A DNA stretch of 64,000 bases. Origin: Micromonospora endophytica. Lineage in GTDB: Bacteria; Actinomycetota; Actinomycetes; Mycobacteriales; Micromonosporaceae. Shown piece by piece: positions 1-8,570 of this stretch (within the stretch, counting starts at the first letter, position 1; every line of letters starts with the position of its first letter). The position numbers were made by a program, and so were the translations under genes. The notes under the pieces were generated by a model that saw only the letters and a program-made list of their open reading frames with translations, was not told the DNA's origin and did no database searches. Location: the NCBI RefSeq assembly GCF_003236305.1, contig NZ_POTX01000004.1, forward strand, positions 1-64,000, in the 5' to 3' direction.

Positions 1-2
1 CC

Positions 3-1124
3 CCGCCACCGACCACCTCGCCGACGACCCCGCCCCCGCCGTCGAGCGGCACACTGTACGTGGCGCCGACCGGCACCGACAGCGCGGCCGGCACGCTGGC
101 GAACCCGACGACGCTCACCTCCGCGATCACCAGGATCCCGGCTGGCGGCACGATCTTCCTGCGCGGCGGCACCTACCGCTACTCGCAGACCATCACCATC
201 GCCCAGAGCAACAACGGCACGTCGAGCGCCCGCAAGAACATCTTCGCGTACGCGGGTGAGACCCCGATCCTGAACTTCTCGGCCCAGAGTGAGGACCCGG
301 CGAACCGGGGGCTCGAAATGGGCGGGTCGTGGTGGCACGTGCGCGGCATCGTCGTCGAGCGGGCCGGCGACAACGGCATCCTGCTCGCCGGCAACAACAA
401 CATCGTGGAGCGGGTGGTGACCCGCCACAACCGGGACTCGGGGCTGCAGCTCTCGCGGCTGATCGCCAACGCGCCCCGGGACCAGTGGCCGGCAAACAAC
501 CTGGTGCTCAGCACGGTGTCGCACGACAACGTCGACTCCGACGGTGAGGACGCCGACGGTTTCGCCCCGAAGCTCACCGTCGGCTCCGGCAACGTCTTCC
601 GCTACACCGTGGCCCACAACAACATCGACGACGGGTACGACCTCTACACCAAGAGCGACACCGGGGCCATCGGCGCGGTGACCATCGAGTCGTCCCTGGC
701 GTACAACAACGGCACCCTGAGCAACGGCGGTCAGGCCGGCAACGGCGACCGCAACGGCTTCAAGCTCGGTGGCGAGGACATCGCGGTGAACCACACCATC
801 CGGGGCAACATCGCCTACAACAACGGCAAGCACGGGTTCACGTACAACCGCAACCTGGGCACGATGACGGTGTCGAACAACGCCAACATCGGTAACGCCG
901 AGCGTAACTTCAACTTCGACGGTGGTTCCTCGGTGTTCCGGAACAACACCTCGTGCAACGGTGGCTCGAACGACCGGATCATCGGCAACTCCGACAGCTC
1001 GAACCAGTTCTGGTCCGGCACCAACGGATCCCGGTGCTCCTCGTACACCGGGGCTCTGGGCTGGTCCTTCGCCTCCGACGGTCGGCTCGTCGTGACCTTC
1101 GGCGGCCGAGTGGTCACCCCGTAA
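3..1124 (+). CDS. Pectate lyase, family PL9 (5' end outside window)
   Basis: Secreted polysaccharide lyase expected to cleave polygalacturonate by calcium-assisted beta-elimination. The frame is open from base 3 with a Pro/Thr-rich linker (PPPTTSPTTPPPPSSG), so the signal peptide and probably another domain lie upstream of the window; the GTG at 60 is only an internal valine. The body is a right-handed parallel beta-helix rich in Asn-ladder turns (GNNNIVERVV, AYNNG). The PL9 signature is visible at bases 534-572 (DSDGEDADGFAPK), a cluster of acidic calcium ligands followed by the lysine that acts as base in this family. Further family motifs are DDGYDLYTK and GDRNGFKLGG. It converges on an XRE gene with a shared hairpin terminator. 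Function is confident from motifs; substrate is inferred. Confidence 0.88.
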   Translation, partial: PPPTTSPTTPPPPSSGTLYVAPTGTDSAAGTLANPTTLTSAITRIPAGGTIFLRGGTYRYSQTITIAQSNNGTSSARKNIFAYAGETPILNFSAQSEDPANRGLEMGGSWWHVRGIVVERAGDNGILLAGNNNIVERVVTRHNRDSGLQLSRLIANAPRDQWPANNLVLSTVSHDNVDSDGEDADGFAPKLTVGSGNVFRYTVAHNNIDDGYDLYTKSDTGAIGAVTIESSLAYNNGTLSNGGQAGNGDRNGFKLGGEDIAVNHTIRGNIAYNNGKHGFTYNRNLGTMTVSNNANIGNAERNFNFDGGSSVFRNNTSCNGGSNDRIIGNSDSSNQFWSGTNGSRCSSYTGALGWSFASDGRLVVTFGGRVVTP

Positions 1125-1130
1125 CTAGCG

Positions 1131-1171
1131 GCCGATGCCGGCGTCACCGTAGTGGTTACGCCGGCATCGGC
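1131..1171. terminator. Bidirectional hairpin terminator
   Basis: Perfect 14-bp inverted repeat GCCGATGCCGGCGT (1131-1144) / ACGCCGGCATCGGC (1158-1171) with a 13-base loop. It lies between the convergent pectate lyase and XRE genes and overlaps the stop codon of the XRE gene. There is no T tract, as is common in actinomycetes. Confidence 0.75.
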
Positions 1172-2001
1172 TGCTCTGCACCGATGCCGGCCAGCAACTC
1201 CAACTTGTGGTAGCTCTCGCTTCCGGGCACGGCGGTGTAGACGAGCAGCCGGTGTGACTGCCCCGGGTCGAGGAGTGTCTGGCAGTCGAGCGCCAGGACA
1301 CCTAGTTCCGGATGCATGAAGCGTTTGCCATCGTCGAAGCGCACCCCGACTTCGTGTTCGTGCCACAGATCGGCGAACTCGCGACTCTCGGTAAGCAGAC
1401 GCTGCGCGAGGCGGGCGGCCTTCGACCCGGGTCCGCGAAGGGTGGCCAGGTTACGCGCCCCGGAGGCGAAGACGCGGGACATGTGCTCATGGTCCTCTGG
1501 GTGGTATCTGGCTCGAGCGGCCGGATCGGTGAACCAGCGGTAAGGCAAGCTGCGGGCAGGGCCGGAATATCGGCTGGTGTCGCCGGTGAGCGCGACGCCC
1601 ATCGGGGTCTGCCGCAGCGTCTCGCCGAGTTCCGTGACGATCTCGGCGGGGCTGTCGGTGAGTCGATCGAAGATGCGCAGCAGCCCGGGACCGATGTGCT
1701 CGCTGTCCGAGCCTCGGGGCGGCGGGTGGTGGCCCGCGAGGCGGAACAGGTGGTCGCGTTCGTCGAGGGACAGGTGCAGGCCCTGGGCGATGGCGGCGAT
1801 CAGACGTTCGGAAGGATGCGGCCCACGTTCCTGCTCGAGGCGGCTGTAGTAGTCGGTGGAGATGTGGCAGAGGGTAGCGACCTCTTCGCGGCGAAGCCCA
1901 GCGGTCCTGCGGCGTTGTCCCCGAGGCATGCCGACGTCCTCGGGCTGTAGCGACTCCCGCCGGTGACGCAGGAACTCGGCCAGTCCGGCCCGATCGATCA
2001 T
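1156..2001 (-). CDS. XRE-family regulator with MmyB-like ligand domain (copy 1)
   Basis: DNA-binding regulator of 281 aa. Residues about 30-75 hold the helix-turn-helix (GLRREEVATLCHISTDYYSRLE), preceded by the usual PRGQRRRTAGLRREE stretch. Residues about 105-275 form an MmyB-like PAS-type domain of the kind reported to bind fatty acids in relatives, ending in LLVYTAVPGSESYHKLELLA. It starts at ATG (MIDRAGLAEFLRHRRE) and is divergent from an SDR reductase, which it probably controls; regulators of this family often sit divergently from a short-chain dehydrogenase. A second, very similar copy lies at 4648-5487 beyond the SDR-MFS pair. Confidence 0.9.
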   Translation of the reverse strand: MIDRAGLAEFLRHRRESLQPEDVGMPRGQRRRTAGLRREEVATLCHISTDYYSRLEQERGPHPSERLIAAIAQGLHLSLDERDHLFRLAGHHPPPRGSDSEHIGPGLLRIFDRLTDSPAEIVTELGETLRQTPMGVALTGDTSRYSGPARSLPYRWFTDPAARARYHPEDHEHMSRVFASGARNLATLRGPGSKAARLAQRLLTESREFADLWHEHEVGVRFDDGKRFMHPELGVLALDCQTLLDPGQSHRLLVYTAVPGSESYHKLELLAGIGAEQPMPA

Positions 2002-2040
2002 GTCCGTTTCCTCCAGTGCTGTACTTCTGTCCCCGTTCTA

Positions 2041-2066
2041 CCGTGGATGCCCGTCGGCATCCACGG
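2041..2066. promoter_or_regulatory. Perfect palindrome in the XRE/SDR divergent region
   Basis: CCGTGGATGCC (2041-2051) and GGCATCCACGG (2056-2066) form a perfect 11-bp inverted repeat with a 4-base loop. It sits 39 bases before the XRE start codon and 141 bases before the SDR start. It could be an operator or an mRNA hairpin in the XRE leader. Confidence 0.5.
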
Positions 2067-2128
2067 ATTGTCGATCCCCCTCTGCGGCGGTGCGGGCGAG
2101 CCATGATCGCGTACGGGAGGCACGGACT

Positions 2129-2144
2129 GACAGACCCTGGTTGC
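2129..2144. promoter_or_regulatory. 16-mer shared by both XRE upstream regions (copy 1)
   Basis: GACAGACCCTGGTTGC matches GACAGACCGTGGTTGC at 5593-5608 in 15 of 16 bases. Both lie about 105-130 bases upstream of an XRE/MmyB start codon, in the gap to a divergent gene. This is a candidate common operator, inferred from conservation only. Confidence 0.45.
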
Positions 2145-2207
2145 TCCTCTCGTTGTGCACGAATCTCGGTGCCGTAACCAATGACGGTATCGAGCAGGAG
2201 CAGACAG

Positions 2208-3152
2208 ATGGCACGTAAGCCGATCGACATCAGGGTTCCCGACCTGTCCGGGAAGTTGGCTGTGGTCACCGGGGCGAGTGACGGGATGGGCCTGGGAACG
2301 GCCACGCGGTTGGCCGCGGCCGGTGCCGAGGTGATCCTTCCGGTGCGTAACCCGGCCAAGGGCAAGACAGCGATCTCGACGATCCGGCAGGCTGCTCCCG
2401 CGGCGAAGGTGTCGCTGCGCAGCCTGGACCTCTCCTCGTTGGAGTCGGTCGCGGCGCTGGGTGACACCCTGCGAGAAGAGGGTCGCCCGATCCATGTTCT
2501 GATCAACAACGCGGGTGTGATGCGACCGCCGACCCGGCAGAGCACCGTTGACGGGTTCGAGTTGCAGTTCGGCACCAACCACCTGGGGCACTTCGCGTTG
2601 GTGGCCCGGCTGCTGCCGCTGCTGTCCGCGGGTCGTGCCCGAGTGACGTCGCAGCTCAGCATCGCCGCGCGTCGGGGCAGGATCAACTGGGACGACCTGA
2701 ACTGGGATCGTTCGTACCACGTCATGCGTGCCTACAGTCAGTCGAAGATCGCGTTCGGGTTGTTCGGCCTGGAGTTGGAGCGCCGTAGCCGGACGCACGG
2801 GTGGGGGATCACCAGCAATCTCTCCCACCCGGGTATCGCTCCCACCAGCCTGTTGGCGGCTCGGCCGGAGCTCGGTCGTGGCCAGGCCATCCCGCAGTAC
2901 CGCCTGATCCAGGCCCTGTCCGCTCGGGGCATCTTGCTGGGCACGGTCGAGACCGCGAAGCTGCCCGCGTTGATGGCGGCCACCGACCCTGGCGCCAAGC
3001 CCGGTGTCCTTTACGGGCCCAGTGGCCCGGGGAACCTGGGAGGCCCGCCGGCTGAGCAGCAGTTGTATCCGCCGCTGCGGAGCGTCGAGGAGGCCGCGCG
3101 GATCTGGCGGGTCTCCGAGCAACTCACCAAGACCGCGTTCGTCACGGCCTGA
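2208..3152 (+). CDS. Short-chain dehydrogenase/reductase (SDR)
   Basis: NAD(P)-dependent oxidoreductase of 314 aa, cytoplasmic. Rossmann motif TGASDGMG near the N-terminus, VRN after the second strand (suggesting NADP preference), NNAGVM, and the catalytic pair in YSQSK. It resembles the retinol-dehydrogenase/WWOX-like branch by layout ([19 protein letters not shown]). The ATG at 2208 is chosen because CAGGAG lies 7 bases upstream; the frame also allows 2181. It is divergent from an XRE/MmyB regulator and followed after 32 bases by an MFS transporter, so the two are likely cotranscribed. Natural substrate unknown. Confidence 0.88.
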   Translation: MARKPIDIRVPDLSGKLAVVTGASDGMGLGTATRLAAAGAEVILPVRNPAKGKTAISTIRQAAPAAKVSLRSLDLSSLESVAALGDTLREEGRPIHVLINNAGVMRPPTRQSTVDGFELQFGTNHLGHFALVARLLPLLSAGRARVTSQLSIAARRGRINWDDLNWDRSYHVMRAYSQSKIAFGLFGLELERRSRTHGWGITSNLSHPGIAPTSLLAARPELGRGQAIPQYRLIQALSARGILLGTVETAKLPALMAATDPGAKPGVLYGPSGPGNLGGPPAEQQLYPPLRSVEEAARIWRVSEQLTKTAFVTA

Positions 3153-3184
3153 GCCGACAGCCGCGCAACCAGCCGAGGAGCCTC

Positions 3185-4546
3185 ATGAGTACGGACGCCC
3201 TGCGCACGTCTAAGACCCGGAGCCCGTGGTGGGTGGTGGTCGGTGCTGGCATCGCCGCCGCCGTCGGTCCCCAGGTGTACCTGGCCACCATCGGACTCTT
3301 CGTGCTGCCGATAGCCGAGGACACCGGCTTCAGCCGCACCACCGTCACCGGTGCCTACTCGGTCGCTGCCGTCGGGATGGCTCTCGGCATGCTCATCGTG
3401 GCGCAGGTGGTGGACCGTTTCGCCGCGCGATACATCCTCGTGCCGAGTTTCGTGCTGTTCGCGTCCTCAATGGCGCTGATCGCGCTGGTACCACCGATCG
3501 CACCGATCTACTTCATTCCCTGCTTCTTCGTGGGATTCTTCGGCGGCGGAACCATAGTCCCGGCCACCAGAGCCGTCGTGAGCTGGTTCGACAACAACCG
3601 CGCCCTCGCCATCGGGATCGTGACCGGCATCATCGGCCTGGGCACGGCCCTGGCCCCGGTGCTGGCGGGTGCGCTCATCGACAGCGTCGGGTGGCGGTTG
3701 GCCTATGTCGGCATGGCACTGATCTCCGCCGTCGTGGCGGTCACGATGATCACCGTGTTCGTCCGCGCCCGCGCGGAACGGCACATCAACGGACGCCTGG
3801 TCAAGGAAACGCAGGTAGCGGGCCGTGACGTCAGCCTCGAACTCCCGGGCCTGACCATCCAGGAAGCGGTCCGCACCCGGCAGTTCTGGCGCATCACCCT
3901 CGGGCTCGGCCTGGTCGGAATCGTGGTCATCGGCCTTCAGGTGCACCTTGTGCCGATGATGACCGATCGCGGGCTGAGCGACGCCCAGGCAGCTTCGCTG
4001 CTTGTCATCTTCGGTCTCTCCTCACTGGTCGGGCGGGTGGTCGGTGGTTTCATCATCGACCGGGTGCATGGCGCCATCGTCGGGCCGATCGTGATGCTCG
4101 CCCCCATCGCCGGCCTGTTCTTCCTGCATCCGCCCTTCACCAGCGCAGCCGTCGCGGTCGCCTTCATCGGTGTCGCCTTCGGCATCGAGGGCGACCTGCT
4201 CGCCGTGCTCATCACCCGCTACCTCGGCACCCGAAACTTCGGCCGGATCCTCGGCCCGGTCCAAGCCGCATTCCTGCTCGGCAGCGCCTTCGGGCCGCTG
4301 CTGCTCGGCCTGGGATACGACACGTGGGGCTCCTACGACCCTGTCATTCCGGTCCTGATGGGCGTCCTGGTCGTCGGCGCGCTCCTCATCGCGACCCTGG
4401 GTCCCTACGCCTATCCCGCCATCGACGGATTCGATCAGCTCGCCGCACGTGACGAACTCGCCGCGTCGACAGTCCTGAGCGACATCGCCGGGAGCAGCGA
4501 CAGCAGCAGCTCATCGGGGCGGAACCATAGCCACGTCCACGGCTGA
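3185..4546 (+). CDS. MFS transporter
   Basis: Integral membrane permease of 453 aa with 12 predicted helices in two halves. The first loop carries the MFS-type DRF (VVDRFAARY), and the second half repeats it as IIDRVHG. The central cytoplasmic loop (RARAERHINGRLVKETQ) and the ordering of helices resemble oxalate/formate-antiporter-like and monocarboxylate-type carriers, but the substrate cannot be told. The C-terminal tail is Ser- and His-rich (SSDSSSSSGRNHSHVHG). It probably shares an mRNA with the upstream SDR gene and may move its substrate or product. It converges on the second XRE regulator; I see no clear hairpin in the 101-base gap. Confidence 0.85.
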   Translation: MSTDALRTSKTRSPWWVVVGAGIAAAVGPQVYLATIGLFVLPIAEDTGFSRTTVTGAYSVAAVGMALGMLIVAQVVDRFAARYILVPSFVLFASSMALIALVPPIAPIYFIPCFFVGFFGGGTIVPATRAVVSWFDNNRALAIGIVTGIIGLGTALAPVLAGALIDSVGWRLAYVGMALISAVVAVTMITVFVRARAERHINGRLVKETQVAGRDVSLELPGLTIQEAVRTRQFWRITLGLGLVGIVVIGLQVHLVPMMTDRGLSDAQAASLLVIFGLSSLVGRVVGGFIIDRVHGAIVGPIVMLAPIAGLFFLHPPFTSAAVAVAFIGVAFGIEGDLLAVLITRYLGTRNFGRILGPVQAAFLLGSAFGPLLLGLGYDTWGSYDPVIPVLMGVLVVGALLIATLGPYAYPAIDGFDQLAARDELAASTVLSDIAGSSDSSSSSGRNHSHVHG

Positions 4547-4647
4547 GCAACCACGCGGACGCCGCCTCCCTCCGCGACGTGCTCGCGCAGGGGGGCGTGG
4601 ACCGGAACGCGCCTGTCGCGTGCATGGTGCCGGCCGGGTAGGCGTTC

Positions 4648-5487
4648 TCAGCAGAGCTTCTGGGTGCCGATGACGGACAGCATCTGGAGCTTGTCGTAAC
4701 TCTCGCTGCCGGGAGTGGCGGTGAAGACCATCAGTACGTGGGCGTGGCCCGGATCGACCAGCCGTTGGCAGTTCAGCTCCAGCGTGCCGACCTCGGGGTG
4801 GACGAAGCGCTTGACCTCGTGCGGTCGGATCCCGATCTCGTGGTCGTCCCACACCCGTCGGAACTCCTCACTACGGGCCAGCAGCAACTCGGTCAGCTGC
4901 GCCGCCCGGGAGTCGGGGCCTCGGAGGGTGACCAGTTCGCGCAGCATGGAGCCGTACATCCGGGTCAGGTAGGCATGCTCCTCGGGCGCGTAGATCTGCC
5001 GGCTGGTGGGGTCGGTGAACCACCGGTAGGGCATGCTGCGGGCCGGGCCGGAGTAGCGCGTGAGGTCTCCGGTGAGCGCGACGCCCAGCGGAGACTGTCG
5101 CAGGGTCTCGCTCAGTTCGGTCATGATCTGGGCGGGGGTGTCGTCCAGGCGGTCGAGCACCCGCAGCAGGCCGGGACTGATGTGGTCGGTGGCGGGGCCT
5201 CTGGGCGGCGGATTCTGACCGGCCAGGCGGAACAGGTGGTCCCGCTCGTCGATCGACAGGTGCAGGCCCTGGGCGATCGAGGCGAGCATCCGGTGCGACG
5301 GCTGAGGGCCGCGTTCCCGCTCCAGCCGGGAGTAGTAGTCGGCCGACATGTGGCACAGCGAGGCGACCTCCTCGCGCCGTAGCCCGCTGGTCCGGCGACG
5401 CTGCCCGCGCGGCAGACCGACGTCCTCTGGTTGCAGTGCCTCCCGCCGACTGCGGAGGAACTCCGCCAGCCCGCTGCGATCGATCAC
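4648..5487 (-). CDS. XRE-family regulator with MmyB-like ligand domain (copy 2)
   Basis: 279-aa paralogue of the regulator at 1156-2001, matching it along the whole length: VIDRSGLAEFLRSRREALQPEDVGLPRGQRRR at the start, GLRREEVASLCHMSADYYSRLE in the helix-turn-helix, and LMVFTATPGSESYDKLQML at the end. GTG at 5487 is chosen because it aligns with the copy 1 start and has GAGGGAGAG about 5 bases upstream; the open frame extends further to 5682. It is divergent from the MocA-like gene. Both copies have a CGGTAGAA box in the upstream region on their own strand and share a 16-mer, so cross-regulation is plausible. Confidence 0.88.
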   Translation of the reverse strand: MIDRSGLAEFLRSRREALQPEDVGLPRGQRRRTSGLRREEVASLCHMSADYYSRLERERGPQPSHRMLASIAQGLHLSIDERDHLFRLAGQNPPPRGPATDHISPGLLRVLDRLDDTPAQIMTELSETLRQSPLGVALTGDLTRYSGPARSMPYRWFTDPTSRQIYAPEEHAYLTRMYGSMLRELVTLRGPDSRAAQLTELLLARSEEFRRVWDDHEIGIRPHEVKRFVHPEVGTLELNCQRLVDPGHAHVLMVFTATPGSESYDKLQMLSVIGTQKLC

Positions 5488-5592
5488 GACGCTCTCCCTC
5501 TCGCGCACTGGCTCGTTTCTACCGCCCCTGGAAAACGGTAACCAGGCATCGTCGGTCCCCCCATCTCGATCGACCTCACGGAACCTGTGATC

Positions 5593-5608
5593 GACAGACC
5601 GTGGTTGC
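5593..5608. promoter_or_regulatory. 16-mer shared by both XRE upstream regions (copy 2)
   Basis: GACAGACCGTGGTTGC, one mismatch from the copy at 2129-2144. It lies between the second XRE gene and the divergent MocA-like gene. Confidence 0.45.
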
Positions 5609-5680
5609 CGCCGCGCTTCGGATGAACCATCGATTGCGAGGTCTGCGGAACATCGGCAGAGGGGGGGCACAGAAAATGGC

Positions 5681-6274
5681 ATGTGCCAGCGAGATCGGCA
5701 GATCGAGGTGAGTCCTCCCGGCGTGGCGAGGGAGCGGGTCGCCGGGCTGGTCCTGGCCGCCGGGGCGGGCCGCCGCTACGGCGGCCCCAAGGCACCCGAG
5801 TTTCTCGGGCAGGCACTCCGGGTGCTTCGCGACGGGGGCTGCGACCCGATCATCGCCGTGCTCGGTGCCGGAGCCCGCCACACGCGGGCCGTGGTCGACC
5901 TGGCCGGTGTGCAGGTGGTCGAGAATCCGGACTGGCCCGAGGGCATGGCCTCGTCGCTGCGGCTCGGCATCGCCACGGCCACCCGCGTACCGCAGGTCTC
6001 GGCCGTGTGCGTGCACCTGGTCGACATGCCGGGGGTTTCCGCGACGGCGGTGGCACGGCTGCTGACGCAGGCGCACGCCGGCTGCCTGACCCGCGCCGGC
6101 TACGACGGCGCGCCGGGCCATCCGGTGGTGCTGGGTCGTGACCATTGGGCTGAGATCGCCACGACCGTACGCGGCGATCAGGGAGCCCGGGCATACCTAC
6201 GGCGGCACGCCGCCGACGTCACGGTGGTCGAGTGCGGTGACGTGGCCGCCGGGTACGACATCGACGAACGGTGA
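5681..6274 (+). CDS. MocA/MobA-like nucleotidyltransferase
   Basis: 197-aa cytoplasmic nucleotidyltransferase. The NTP-binding signature LAAGAGRRYGGPKA is near the N-terminus, NPDWPEGMASSLRLG follows, and the metal-binding DMPG is in the middle. This combination is typical of molybdenum cofactor cytidylyltransferases, which transfer CMP to molybdopterin for xanthine- or CO-dehydrogenase-type enzymes. No molybdoenzyme gene is nearby, so the pathway assignment is an inference; the family also holds enzymes of unknown substrate. ATG at 5681 is assumed (G-rich stretch about 14 bases upstream); GTG at 5708 is a reasonable alternative. It is divergent from the second XRE regulator. Confidence 0.75.
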   Translation: MCQRDRQIEVSPPGVARERVAGLVLAAGAGRRYGGPKAPEFLGQALRVLRDGGCDPIIAVLGAGARHTRAVVDLAGVQVVENPDWPEGMASSLRLGIATATRVPQVSAVCVHLVDMPGVSATAVARLLTQAHAGCLTRAGYDGAPGHPVVLGRDHWAEIATTVRGDQGARAYLRRHAADVTVVECGDVAAGYDIDER

Positions 6275-6309
6275 CCCCGCGAGCTGCTCTAGCTCATCGA
6301 GGAATACCG

Positions 6310-6349
6310 CATGGTGGGCCGGGCGACGGGAGGTCGCCGGCCCACCATG
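6310..6349. terminator. Bidirectional hairpin terminator
   Basis: CATGGTGGGCCGGGCGAC (6310-6327) pairs with GTCGCCGGCCCACCATG (6333-6349) with one bulged G and a 5-base loop. It lies between the convergent MocA-like and esterase genes. Confidence 0.8.
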
Positions 6350-6357
6350 TCCGCTGG

Positions 6358-8244
6358 TTACCGCACCCGCAGCTGCTGGTGTACGGCGGCGGCCGGAGCG
6401 TAGGTCGAGTCACCGGAGTAGGCGACGTGGACCGGGTAGTTCCCGGCCTTCAGGCCGGCGGTCGGCAGCTTGACGACTGCCGAGCCGTTGGCGAGCGGAA
6501 CCACAGTCGTGGTGCCGGCGAAGGTGACGGCGATTTCCCCTGTCACCTTCGGCGCCTTCTTGTGCTGGTGCTGCGCCCGCACGTCGACGTCGAGGGTGAA
6601 GGTGCCGCCCCGGGCGACCGAGGCAGGTGCGGCCTTCGCCTTGACCACGGTCTTGGCCGTGCCCGGGGCCCGCAGGGTGACGGTGGCGGATCCCGACTTG
6701 GTCGGGTCGACCACCGACGTCGCCACGACGGTGAGCGACGACGCCTTCTCCTTGGTGGCGACCGAGAGCAGACCGTCCGCGGAGATGGTGGTGTCCGCCG
6801 AGGTCGCGCCCTGGACCGACCACGTCACCGCCGGGCTGACGCCCTCGTTCGTGGACACCTTGGCGCTGAACTGCTTGGTCCAGTTCCAGCCCTTGGTCAG
6901 GTCCACCTTCGCGGGTGCCACCGTCACCGAGTCGACGCCCGTCCACAGGTGGTCCCGGGCGAAGATCGTGAAGAGCTGGCTCGCCGTCATCCCGTCGTGC
7001 GCGCCGGGGACCTGGGTGGTCGCGGCGGAGTAGCCACGGGCCCGGAAGTTGTCCGCAATGCCGTTCTGGACGTTGAGGTTGCCCTCGAAGACCCCGTTGC
7101 CGAGGAAGACGAAGAGGTCGTCGTCCCCGACCGCGGCGGCGACGTTGTCGTAGTCCTGGGTGGACAGCGACGGGTTGCCGGAGAAGTGTCCGTAGAACGC
7201 GAACGTGGTCGGGTAGCCCCGGATGACGTGGGCACCGGTCATGCCGCCGTACGAGAATCCGGCGTAGGCCCGGCCGTCGCGGGTGGTGGCGACGTGGTAC
7301 CGCTGCTCGATCAGCGGCAGGATCGTCTGGACCAGGTTGTTCGCGGCGTTGGTCTGGTTGTACGAGGCGAAGCCGAGGCCGGTGCCGGTGAAGTGGTTGC
7401 CCATGGTGACCACGACGGTGGGCTCGATCTCGCCCTTGGCCGTCATGTTGTCCAGGATGTTCGGCACGTTCGCCGGGACCATGAAGTCGGTCTCGTCACC
7501 GAAGATGCCGTGCGCGAGGTACGCCACCTTGTACGGCTCCGCCCGGTTGGGGTCGTAGCCGGCCGGCAGGTAGACACCGAGGTAGTGGCCGCTGTCGCCG
7601 AGGATCGTGGTGTAGGGGATGTACGTGACGGTGCCCCGCTTCGACCGGTCCTTGATCGGCAGCTCGTACTCGGCGCGTTCCTTCAGCACCGGGTCGTTCT
7701 GCTTGTCGGCGTACGGCACGTACACGGCGTCGAGCACGTCGTTGTTGCGGACCCGGAACGAGGACTCGCCCGGGGGCCGGGGGTTCGTCGAGGCGGGGTC
7801 CCAGATGCGCTTGTTCTCCCAGCCCTGGGCCGGGTCCCAGACCCGGTACCAGTAGCTGATCCCGCCGGCGTGCAGCGGGAGCGAGACCGACCAGTTCCCC
7901 TGCGCGTCCTTGGTCATGTCCCTGAGGAACTCGGTGCCGCCGGAGTGGTACCGACCCGGCTGCCACTGCTCCGGCTGGTACCGGGTGGTGCCGGTGTTGA
8001 CGTCGAGCAGCGTCAGGTCGCCGGCCAGGCGGACCTGGGTGGCGTTGGGGTTGTGGTAGACGAACGTGACCGTGTATCCGGTGGGTGAATTGCGATCCGC
8101 GGTGACGGTCGCGCCCTGCTTGGTCGCGGGCTTGTGCTTGCCCCCCGCAGTAGCCGGAGCGGAGATGACACCCGCACCGAGTGACATGATCGCGAGCATC
8201 GAGACGGCCTGCCCGAGCCTGCGCCTTCCGATCGCTTTCCTCAT
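6358..8244 (-). CDS. Secreted multidomain esterase (CE1/esterase-D-like)
   Basis: 628 aa. Signal peptide at residues 1-33 (charged RRR, hydrophobic core, APATA cleavage). Residues about 45-165 form an E-set/CBM48-like domain (YHNPNATQVRLAGDL, YWYRVWDP) as found before enterochelin-esterase-like enzymes. Residues about 195-440 are the alpha/beta hydrolase, with nucleophile S331 in GFSYGG and a likely catalytic H416 in GAHDG. The C-terminus holds two Ig-like domains (BIG2-like TWSVQGATSADTTISADG, then an Ig-like fold ending VAYSGDSTYAPA). Likely acts outside the cell on plant-derived or acyl-sugar esters; substrate unknown. GAGGAG about 11 bases upstream supports the ATG start. Confidence 0.82.
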   Translation of the reverse strand: MRKAIGRRRLGQAVSMLAIMSLGAGVISAPATAGGKHKPATKQGATVTADRNSPTGYTVTFVYHNPNATQVRLAGDLTLLDVNTGTTRYQPEQWQPGRYHSGGTEFLRDMTKDAQGNWSVSLPLHAGGISYWYRVWDPAQGWENKRIWDPASTNPRPPGESSFRVRNNDVLDAVYVPYADKQNDPVLKERAEYELPIKDRSKRGTVTYIPYTTILGDSGHYLGVYLPAGYDPNRAEPYKVAYLAHGIFGDETDFMVPANVPNILDNMTAKGEIEPTVVVTMGNHFTGTGLGFASYNQTNAANNLVQTILPLIEQRYHVATTRDGRAYAGFSYGGMTGAHVIRGYPTTFAFYGHFSGNPSLSTQDYDNVAAAVGDDDLFVFLGNGVFEGNLNVQNGIADNFRARGYSAATTQVPGAHDGMTASQLFTIFARDHLWTGVDSVTVAPAKVDLTKGWNWTKQFSAKVSTNEGVSPAVTWSVQGATSADTTISADGLLSVATKEKASSLTVVATSVVDPTKSGSATVTLRAPGTAKTVVKAKAAPASVARGGTFTLDVDVRAQHQHKKAPKVTGEIAVTFAGTTTVVPLANGSAVVKLPTAGLKAGNYPVHVAYSGDSTYAPAAAVHQQLRVR

Positions 8245-8292
8245 CCGAGCACTACTCCTCTGTAGTCACTAGCGCTCTTGGGACTTAACTCT

Positions 8293-8308
8293 GCTAAATC
8301 GAATTAGC
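8293..8308. promoter_or_regulatory. AT-rich palindrome in the esterase/lipoprotein gap
   Basis: GCTAAATCGAATTAGC is a 16-base palindrome with a single mismatched pair, in an AT-rich patch 49 bases upstream of the esterase start. It is a candidate operator for the esterase. The rest of the 8245-8570 gap holds no convincing gene; the lipoprotein ribosome-binding site GAGGGAAGG is at 8552-8560. Confidence 0.45.
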
Positions 8309-8570
8309 GTGGCCAGTGTGGCGGGGTGTGACTATCGATGTCAAGAGTGTTGCGGGGCTGTTGCGCAGTCGGGTCGCTCCTGCTCAGGGGCGCCGCCGAG
8401 CGCCACCACCGACGACGGCGGGTGCACCGCTGACCCGCCCCGGGCACCCACCGGCCCAACCTGACATGTTCCTCACTTCCGCTCGCCAGGCTGGCTCCGA
8501 CCGGCCGACTGGCCGGGATCGAAGCGGTCCGGGAGCGGCCCGGGCACACCTGAGGGAAGGGCAGATCGTC

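Noticed and set aside
1156-5487. The two XRE copies as flanks of a mobile element
   Set aside because: No transposase, terminal inverted repeats or target duplication are visible; simple gene duplication explains them.
6271-8088. A 605-codon open frame antisense to the esterase
   Set aside because: GC-rich DNA gives long antisense frames; the translation is low-complexity Arg/Val/Gly and the minus-strand product has clear domains.
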